The notes under the pieces were generated by a model. That model did no database searches. It saw only the letters and a list, made by a program, of their open reading frames with translations, and was not told where the DNA came from. From Enterobacter cloacae (GTDB lineage: Bacteria; Pseudomonadota; Gammaproteobacteria; Enterobacterales; Enterobacteriaceae), in contig NZ_CP056117.1 in the NCBI RefSeq assembly GCF_013375935.1, forward strand, positions 1,922,001-1,986,000: a DNA stretch of 64,000 bases, in the 5' to 3' direction. Below are positions 58,660-64,000 of this stretch, piece after piece. The translations under genes and the position numbers were made by a program. Positions within the stretch are counted from its first letter, which is position 1. Each line of letters begins with the position of its first letter.

Positions 58660-59166
58660 TTATTTTTTCGCTTCTACGCCGTCCGCGTCGGAGCGCAGCA
58701 GGAACTGTTCCGTTGTCTGCGGGATGTGACGAAGCAGCCAGTCAGCCATTTCGCGCTCTTCCGCCAGAATCGTCTCGATGGCGGGAATAGAGGCGGTATC
58801 GCCCGCTTTTTTGGCCGCTGCCAGCAGGGAGGTGTAACAGGCAATTTCGAACTGCTCAAATACGTAGCCGCTGATGGAGCCTTTAACGATTTCATCAGAC
58901 GGGAACATGCCGCCAATGGACTGGCCGAGCGCCGCCATTTTGCTCATGGAATCTTTAATGACTGAACGCGAAATATCATTGCGGTCAAGAATTTCCTCCA
59001 GCAATGTAATTTGGCGTTTAGTCTCGTTAACGTGTTGTTCAATTCGGGCACGCAGGTCCGGGTAATTATCAATACGGCCAGCCATTGATTCCAGCATTGA
59101 TTCGGCTTGCTTTTCCATCGCATGGGCATCGCGTAGCCAATCATGGTAGTGTTCTACATGATTCAT
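58660..59166 (-). CDS. yciE: Ferritin-like stress protein YciE (DUF892)
   Basis: The 168-residue four-helix DUF892 protein is nearly identical in pattern to E. coli YciE (EHYHDWLRDAHAMEKQAESML; GYVFEQFEIACYTSLLAAAKKAGD). Ferritin-like carboxylate/His residues are spread over the helices. It is paralogous to yciF, 63 bases upstream. Its function is undefined, and it is associated with RpoS-dependent stress and bile response in Salmonella. A good SD (AGGAGTTAATT) is present. Confidence 0.93.
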   Translation of the reverse strand: MNHVEHYHDWLRDAHAMEKQAESMLESMAGRIDNYPDLRARIEQHVNETKRQITLLEEILDRNDISRSVIKDSMSKMAALGQSIGGMFPSDEIVKGSISGYVFEQFEIACYTSLLAAAKKAGDTASIPAIETILAEEREMADWLLRHIPQTTEQFLLRSDADGVEAKK

Positions 59167-59229
59167 AATTAACTCCTGTGATTTATATTCTGGTTAATTT
59201 TCGGTGCTGATGCTCATCAAACTTTTAAT

Positions 59230-59727
59230 TTATCCTTTCTGGGCTTTTTGATTAATATTGCCGACAGCCAGATCGGTTAATTTGAGATCGGTTTCTTTTT
59301 CTTCTTCCAGAGTTTCGGCAAGAAGTTTAACGGCTTTCTTATAGCCTAATTGTTCAGCCAGGGTGGCAAGGGTACCGTAGCTGGCAATTTCGTAGTGTTC
59401 TACTTTCTGCGCTGCCGCAATTAACGCAGCGTCACGTACTTCATTTTTTTCCGTACTCTCAATGACTTCGTTGGCTTCTTCAATTAAGCCTTCCATCGCC
59501 ACGCACTTCATACGCTTCAGCTTGAGGCCGGACTCCTGCTCAATAATCTGATCGATACGTTCGATCTGTCCCTGCGTCTCCTCAAGATGAGCCGTGAACG
59601 CGGCGCTCAGCTTCTCGCTGGAGGCGGCGCGGGCCAGTTTGCTTAGCGCGCGGGTCAGCTGCTTCTCAGCGCTGTAGGTGTCGGATAAGAGGTGAATAAA
59701 TACGTCTTCAACACTTTTCATATTCAT
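59230..59727 (-). CDS. yciF: Ferritin-like stress protein YciF (DUF892)
   Basis: The 165-residue DUF892 protein aligns with E. coli YciF, whose structure is a ferritin-like dimer. Key parts are VFIHLLSDTYSAEKQLTRAL and AAQKVEHYEIASYGTLATLAEQLGY. It lies between yciG (90 bases upstream) and yciE, in the conserved order. The probable metal site is formed by Glu and His residues in the two helix pairs. Confidence 0.94.
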   Translation of the reverse strand: MNMKSVEDVFIHLLSDTYSAEKQLTRALSKLARAASSEKLSAAFTAHLEETQGQIERIDQIIEQESGLKLKRMKCVAMEGLIEEANEVIESTEKNEVRDAALIAAAQKVEHYEIASYGTLATLAEQLGYKKAVKLLAETLEEEKETDLKLTDLAVGNINQKAQKG

Positions 59728-59817
59728 ATATTCGCTCCGGTAAAATAAGGGGGAATTACTGCGAGCCGTCAGGCCCGCAGCATGCTCTCGATATATTTAT
59801 AAGAGCTTTAAATAAGA

Positions 59818-60006
59818 TCAGGAGTTATCAGATTTACGGCCTCCGCCGTGACTGTTCTGTCCCCCTTTCTTACCCGCTTCAGATGCGCGTTGCGGATCGT
59901 TTTTGAAATTACCGCCGCTGTGCTGGCCGCCTTTACGTCCAGCTTCTGATGCTTTTTCACGGTCTTCAGCGAAATTACCGGAACCACCACGATGTTGTTC
60001 TGCCAT
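59818..60006 (-). CDS. yciG: KGG-repeat stress protein YciG
   Basis: This 62-residue hydrophilic protein carries two copies of a GNF..D..+ASEAG+KGG motif (GGSGNFAEDREKASEAGRKGG and NFKNDPQRASEAGKKGG), the conidiation/KGG family. It is expected to be disordered and is linked in Salmonella and E. coli to stationary-phase stress and motility. It is the first gene of the yciGFE-katN-cioAB-GH13 set. An overlapping open frame at 59808-60020 is not used. Confidence 0.9.
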   Translation of the reverse strand: MAEQHRGGSGNFAEDREKASEAGRKGGQHSGGNFKNDPQRASEAGKKGGQNSHGGGRKSDNS

Positions 60007-60459
60007 ATATCAACCCTCATGTTGCGTTTATGTCAGGAGATACGATAAGAAAACCGTATCACTTGTCGTTCAGGAATTAACATTAGTCGTTATGTGAGAA
60101 GAGTCAAATTTATCGCCGCGCTCGTTTCACGTTATTTTCAGCGGGGAGGGGAAAATACCGCTTCGTTATGTGTTTTGAAAATCTACGGTAAATCCATTGC
60201 TTAGGGATAAATAACGCGGGCGGTTAGGATTCCGCTTAGCTAATAATCTTAATATGAACGCGGCGGAAATTATTACATGAATTGACGTAGCGCAAAAATA
60301 TATCGTACCGGCGCGCGTCTTTGTATTCAGAATATTCTTAAGCGAGCGGCGAAATAACGCGCCGTAAACAACGCGTCCGATCGTCATTTTTGACGTGGTC
60401 AGCCGTGACGGGTGAGGGTATGCTGCATTCGTCACCACAATAATTACAGAGGCAATGTC
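60007..60459. promoter_or_regulatory. Divergent AT-rich region, yciG / yjdI
   Basis: This 453-base gene-free region separates the stress operon (minus) from yjdI (plus). It contains an inverted repeat GATACG/CGTATC at 60039-60060, about 35 bases upstream of yciG, and several GC-poor stretches (60160-60310). An RpoS promoter is expected from the Salmonella locus, but I could not assign a convincing -10 element. I see no further gene in it. Confidence 0.5.
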
Positions 60460-60690
60460 ATGGATCAGGAGCTACTGGATGCGGGGTACCGGGCCTACAC
60501 CGGCGAGAAAATTGATGTCTACTTCAACACCGGGATCTGCAAACACTCGGGGAACTGCGTGCGCGGCAGCGCAAAGCTGTTCGACCTGAAGCGTAAGCCG
60601 TGGATAGCCCCCGATGAAGTGGATGAAGAAACTGTCGTACGCGTAATTGATACCTGCCCGAGCGGTGCGCTGAAGTACCGCCAAAAATAA
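60460..60690 (+). CDS. yjdI: Mono-cluster Fe-S protein YjdI
   Basis: The 76-residue protein has a divergent ferredoxin-like cysteine pattern (GICKHSGNC, then IDTCPSGAL), expected to bind one 4Fe-4S cluster. The start at [10 protein letters not shown] matches E. coli YjdI; the upstream frame to 60412 is not used. It is followed ten bases later by yjdJ, as in E. coli, where the pair lies elsewhere on the chromosome. The biological role is unknown. Confidence 0.9.
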   Translation: MDQELLDAGYRAYTGEKIDVYFNTGICKHSGNCVRGSAKLFDLKRKPWIAPDEVDEETVVRVIDTCPSGALKYRQK

Positions 60691-60700
60691 GCGAGGAACC

Positions 60701-60973
60701 ATGGATATTCTTGAAGGCCATAACAAGTTTTACGTTAACGATGCCGAAGGTAATCAGGTGGCGGAGATCGTCTTTGTCCCGACCGGCGAGCATCTGAGCA
60801 TTATCGAGCACACCGATGTGGATCCGAGCCTGAAGGGCCAGGGCGTGGGTAAACAGCTGGTGGCAAAAGTGGTGGAGAAGATGCGCGGTGAGAACCGTAA
60901 AATTATCCCCCTGTGCCCGTTTGCGAAGCATGAGTTTGATAATACGCGGGAGTATGACGATATCCGGGCGTGA
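60701..60973 (+). CDS. yjdJ: GNAT-family N-acetyltransferase-like YjdJ
   Basis: The 90-residue protein is a minimal GNAT domain (COG2388 type) with the CoA-binding pattern [14 protein letters not shown] and the C-terminal [10 protein letters not shown]. The substrate is not known. It pairs with yjdI ten bases upstream, a conserved two-gene unit. GCGAGGAACC precedes the ATG. Confidence 0.92.
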   Translation: MDILEGHNKFYVNDAEGNQVAEIVFVPTGEHLSIIEHTDVDPSLKGQGVGKQLVAKVVEKMRGENRKIIPLCPFAKHEFDNTREYDDIRA

Positions 60974-60978
60974 AGCCG

Positions 60979-61000
60979 ATGCCCGGCATTGCGCCGGGCA
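60979..61000. terminator. Hairpin between yjdJ and yqeG, REP-like
   Basis: GCCCGGC and GCCGGGC surround ATTGC in the gap between two convergent genes. There is no strong T-tract, so it is a REP-like barrier rather than a clear intrinsic terminator. Confidence 0.5.
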
Positions 61001-61006
61001 GCGCAC

Positions 61007-62236
61007 TCAACCGACAAACATCACCGACACGCACAGCACGCCCACAATCAGCGTCAGCAGGTTACCGACAGAGCGGTACGGTTTCAGTGACGGGATCAGG
61101 TAGGTCGACAGCGTCGGCATGATGAACAGGATCATGGCGATAAGCGGACCGCTAATAGCGTAAATCATTGAGATAGCATTCGGATTGATGCAGCAGACCG
61201 CAAAGGTAATCAGCGACACCCCAAGGATCGAAACGGCGCGGTTAAAGGCGCGGCTTTTCTTCACCCCGACCTGATTCAGCGACGACTTCACGATCTCGGT
61301 TGCCCCTTCAATCACCCCAAAATAGGTGCCGAGGAACGATTTCGACATCGCAATAATCGCCACGATGATGCCGGAAATACCCAGCCATGCCGGCGACGAA
61401 GGCATCATCGACAGCGCGGACAGGATTGTCACCCCTTCCTCTTTGGCCGCCACGATATAGGACGGTGGAATCGAAAGCAGGCAGCTGAACACAAAGAACA
61501 GCACGCTGAGGCAGATGATCAGGTACGCCACCTTCATGATTTTTTTGCATTTACCCATGGCCTCGTCGCCGTATTTTTCGCGACGGTCTACGGCGAAGGT
61601 CGAGATGATAGGGGTATGGCTAAAGGCGAAAACCATCACCGGGATCGAAATCCACACCTGGTGCAGCGTATGCTGGTCGAAGGCCATCTGGCTGGTCAGC
61701 AGCGACGGCTGCCAGCTTCCCGTCAGATACAGCGAGACAAACAGGAAATAGGCGATCAGCGGAAACACCAGGAATCCCATTACCTTAATGGTAATGTGCC
61801 GCCCCATCAGGAAGATCAGATTCAGGATCAGCACCACGCCAAAGCTCACCAGCATCCGCACGCCGGTATCCACCGTCATCCGTTTCGCCAGCTGTTCAGT
61901 CAGCGAGTTGGTTATCGCCACCGCGTATATCAGCACCACCACAAAGAAGGCCACGAAATAGAGCGTGGTGATCAGGTTACCGATCTTTTTACCGTAGTAA
62001 TGGGAAACGGCGCCGGTGATCCCCTCGCTGCCTTTCGTTTTCGACGACAGGATAAATTGCGCCAGCGCTTTATGCGGCCAGTAGGTTAAGGGATACGCCA
62101 CAAGGGCGGTGATCAGCAGGACAATCGCGCCAGCAGAGCCGAGCTGAATGGGCAAGAACAGGGTTCCTGCGCCCACGGCAGTGCCGTAGAGGGCGAAACT
62201 CCAGAGAGTCTCTTCTTTTGACCAAATTTTCGACAT
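61007..62236 (-). CDS. yqeG: HAAAP family amino-acid transporter YqeG
   Basis: This 409-residue inner-membrane transporter has about 11 helices. It is of the hydroxy/aromatic amino-acid permease family, close to E. coli YqeG throughout (EETLWSFALYGTAVGAGTLFL near the N-terminus; INPNAISMIYAISGPLIAM near residue 360). In E. coli it has been linked to serine transport. It marks the return to the E. coli gene order at the far side of the variable block. Confidence 0.93.
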   Translation of the reverse strand: MSKIWSKEETLWSFALYGTAVGAGTLFLPIQLGSAGAIVLLITALVAYPLTYWPHKALAQFILSSKTKGSEGITGAVSHYYGKKIGNLITTLYFVAFFVVVLIYAVAITNSLTEQLAKRMTVDTGVRMLVSFGVVLILNLIFLMGRHITIKVMGFLVFPLIAYFLFVSLYLTGSWQPSLLTSQMAFDQHTLHQVWISIPVMVFAFSHTPIISTFAVDRREKYGDEAMGKCKKIMKVAYLIICLSVLFFVFSCLLSIPPSYIVAAKEEGVTILSALSMMPSSPAWLGISGIIVAIIAMSKSFLGTYFGVIEGATEIVKSSLNQVGVKKSRAFNRAVSILGVSLITFAVCCINPNAISMIYAISGPLIAMILFIMPTLSTYLIPSLKPYRSVGNLLTLIVGVLCVSVMFVG

Positions 62237-62355
62237 TAGAGCAACGTATCAACTATAAAACGAACAAAAAGGAGTGCAATTTACCATAATTATGCGTTGA
62301 GATCGTAGTTGCTTCGCAGGGAAGGGGCCGGAGAGGGTCTCCGGCCAGAAGGGAA

Positions 62356-62817
62356 TTAGCCTGCCAGGGCGCGTCGCTGCTGGCGGCGCCTGATAATTTT
62401 CTCGCGCAGCGTATCGTACGCCCAGTTGTAGAGCATGGTGTACGGCAGGAAGAACAGGAAGAAGCCGATTTCCAGCGTGAATGCCTGAAGCAGCGTCACG
62501 CCCAGCACCGCGGCGACGATGGTTACGCCAATCACAATAAAGCCGCATTCAAAACCCAGCGCATGCAGGGCGCGTACTTTCGCCGTGCGCCTGACCCGCT
62601 GCACCGGCCAGAAACGGTCGAAACCGAAGTTGTAGATAATGTTCCAGAGCATTGCCGTGGTCGCCAGAATGATGGTCAGGCCACCCATTTCAAGAACCGA
62701 GCGCTGCATTAGCCACGCGGCGGTGGGGGCGAGGATCGCCGTGGCGATGCCCTCAAAGCAGACGGCATGGAAGATTCGCTCCGGTAATTTACGCTGGAGT
62801 GCATCCTGATGTTGCAT
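62356..62817 (-). CDS. PACE-type (chlorhexidine) efflux protein
   Basis: The 153-residue membrane protein has four helices arranged as two BTP domains, with the conserved Glu22 in ERIFHAVCFEGIATAI and the second-repeat motif LGFECGFIVIG. PACE proteins such as AceI export chlorhexidine and polyamine-like cations. The start at 62817, behind GAGGTGAAT, is preferred over the GTG at 62823. It is divergent from a LysR-type regulator, a common arrangement for PACE genes. Confidence 0.9.
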   Translation of the reverse strand: MQHQDALQRKLPERIFHAVCFEGIATAILAPTAAWLMQRSVLEMGGLTIILATTAMLWNIIYNFGFDRFWPVQRVRRTAKVRALHALGFECGFIVIGVTIVAAVLGVTLLQAFTLEIGFFLFFLPYTMLYNWAYDTLREKIIRRRQQRRALAG

Positions 62818-62918
62818 ATTCACCTCATGGTTACGCCAGTATGGGCGTCGATGCGGCCTATTCTTATCGCTTAAGGTGATATATAAAAGATGGTATCCAT
62901 CGATAAAGTAGATACATC

Positions 62919-63785
62919 ATGCGCTATTCTCCCGAAGCACTGACCGCGTTTGTCGAAACCGTCGCCGCCGGATCGTTTTCCGCCGCCGCCCGGCGGCTGC
63001 GCAAGAGCCAGTCCACCATCAGCACCTCCATCGCCAACCTTGAGGCTGACCTTGGGTTTGAGCTTTTCGACCGCTCGGCGCGCCAGCCGGTGTTAACCGC
63101 GCAGGGGGAACAGGTGCTGGGCTATGTGCAGTCGATTCTGGCCGCCAGCGCGCGGCTGGACGAGCTGGCGGTATCCTTAACGGCGCAAACGGAGGCGCGT
63201 TTTACCTTCGTGCTCTCCGATACGCTAAACCCGGCCGTGCTGGAAGCGATGATGAGCCAGTTCGACCAGCGTTTTCCGCACACGGAATTTGAGTGCCTGA
63301 TTGGGGAAGAGGAAGACGTTATCGATCTGCTGCAAAAGGAGCGGGCGCAGATTGGCCTGACGGAAGCGCGGGACGGCTATCCGACGGATATCGGCGCGAC
63401 AAGGCTGCCCATGCAGACGCGAATGGCTATCTACGTCTCTGCCGGGCATCCGCTGGCGGGCCAGCACGAGACCCACGCGGACGAGCTTCACGGCTGGCGC
63501 GAGCTGCGGCTGAGTACCTATCTTGAACGTGAGGCCACCCTTGCGCGCGGGCCGGTCTGGTCCGCGCCGAACTACCTGCTGCTGTTGAGTATGGCGGTGC
63601 AGGGCTTTGGCTGGTGCGCACTGCCCTGCGCGCTGGTTGACGAATTTGCCGCGTCGAAATCGCTGGTGCAGCTGAACGTGCCGGGCTGGCCGAGGTCGAT
63701 TGCTATCGATCTGCTGTGGAACAAACGATCCCCGCCCGGCGTCGCCGGAAGCTGGCTGCGCCAGTACCTTCAGGATGCGCGATAA
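62919..63785 (+). CDS. LysR-type transcriptional regulator
   Basis: The 288-residue protein has the LysR HTH (residues ~1-60: FVETVAAGSFSAAARRLRKSQ, then STISTSIANLEADLG) and an effector-binding domain. It is divergent from the PACE-type gene across 101 bases, so it probably controls that efflux gene. The inducer is not known. No LysR T-N11-A box was confidently identified. Confidence 0.9.
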   Translation: MRYSPEALTAFVETVAAGSFSAAARRLRKSQSTISTSIANLEADLGFELFDRSARQPVLTAQGEQVLGYVQSILAASARLDELAVSLTAQTEARFTFVLSDTLNPAVLEAMMSQFDQRFPHTEFECLIGEEEDVIDLLQKERAQIGLTEARDGYPTDIGATRLPMQTRMAIYVSAGHPLAGQHETHADELHGWRELRLSTYLEREATLARGPVWSAPNYLLLLSMAVQGFGWCALPCALVDEFAASKSLVQLNVPGWPRSIAIDLLWNKRSPPGVAGSWLRQYLQDAR

Positions 63786-63877
63786 TCCTGTGACTAAACT
63801 CACTAATTTTAAACATTTGCGTCAATTGTTGATAACAATCCTCTACTATCGTCATGTCATTTTGTACAGAGGTCGTG

Positions 63878-64000
63878 ATGAAAGATGTCGTTATAGTGGG
63901 TGCGTTACGTACGGCTATCGGCTGTTTTCAGGGAGCGCTTGCGCGCCACTCTGCGGTTGATCTCGGCAGCGTGGTGGTGAAGGCGCTGGTGGAGCGCAGC
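63878..64000 (+). CDS. yqeF: Acetyl-CoA acetyltransferase, YqeF-like (truncated by window end)
   Basis: The first 41 residues (MKDVVIVGALRTAIGCFQG...) match the thiolase N-terminus. In E. coli yqeF lies beside yqeG, which supports the assignment. Thiolases condense two acetyl-CoA or cleave acetoacetyl-CoA. The catalytic cysteines lie beyond the window. AGAGGTCGTG precedes the ATG. Confidence 0.88.
   Translation, partial: MKDVVIVGALRTAIGCFQGALARHSAVDLGSVVVKALVERS

Noticed and set aside
59808..60020. Alternative 70-codon frame overlapping yciG
   Set aside because: The 62-residue frame carries the duplicated KGG motif and matches YciG, while the other frame shows no motif.
37580..61006. Integrase, transposase, prophage or CRISPR array in the variable block
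   Set aside because: No tyrosine recombinase, IS element or regularly spaced repeat was found. The only tyrosine recombinase in the window is chromosomal xerD.

Overview
This window is chromosomal DNA from a member of the Enterobacteriaceae. The gene order epd-pgk-fbaA-mscS-argO-yggE-argP-rpiA-serA-fau-6S RNA-zapA-ygfB-pepP-ubiH-ubiI-gcvTHP, then bglA-trhA-ygfZ-sdhE-ygfX-fldB-xerD-dsbC-recJ-prfB-lysS-idi-actS-glyU, follows the Escherichia coli map segment for segment, with most proteins at E. coli length. The GC-rich third positions, the scsABCD operon, the katN-containing yciGFE locus and the REP-like hairpins (CCCTCTCCC/GGGAGAGGG and GCCGGG/CCCGGC types) point to Enterobacter or a close relative (Leclercia, Lelliottia). 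The species cannot be fixed by eye.

Positions 1 to about 37,580 are the conserved backbone. It holds lower glycolysis and pentose phosphate genes (epd, pgk, fbaA, rpiA), amino-acid export and synthesis (argO with its regulator argP, serA), one-carbon metabolism (fau, gcvTHP), ubiquinone hydroxylases (ubiH, ubiI), 6S RNA, division (zapA), flavinylation and Fe-S maintenance (sdhE, ygfZ), recombination (xerD, recJ), disulfide isomerisation (dsbC) and translation (prfB with its programmed frameshift, lysS). Two additions interrupt the E. coli order: the copper-tolerance thiol-redox operon scsABCD between ygfF and bglA, and an RpiR-type regulator next to bglA.

At 37,506 lies tRNA-Gly(CCC), glyU. 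In E. coli K-12 the interval between glyU and yqeG carries the remnant ETT2 type III secretion island. Here the same interval (about 37.6 to 61.0 kb) holds an unrelated set of genes. The left half is a surface and regulatory block: a LysE-type exporter, a 1458-residue autotransporter, a divergent LuxR-type regulator with an unrecognised 116-residue partner, a FadL-type outer-membrane protein, an IprA-like regulator, a stand-alone OmpA-type barrel, a lipoprotein and a periplasmic alkylsulfatase. The right half is a stress block: a YghA-like dehydrogenase, a BOF-domain protein, a four-gene plus-strand operon (membrane protein, DUF421 protein, CinA-like amidase, SDR) and a convergent seven-gene minus-strand set yciG-yciF-yciE-katN-cioA-cioB-GH13 (trehalose-synthase-like). 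No integrase, transposase or CRISPR array was seen.

The window ends back on E. coli-like backbone: yqeG, then a PACE-type efflux protein divergent from a LysR regulator, and the first 41 codons of a yqeF-like thiolase. The most interesting combination is the seven-gene stress set, which places KGG and ferritin-like proteins, a manganese catalase, a short-loop cytochrome bd-type oxidase and a trehalose-synthase-like enzyme in one apparent transcription unit.
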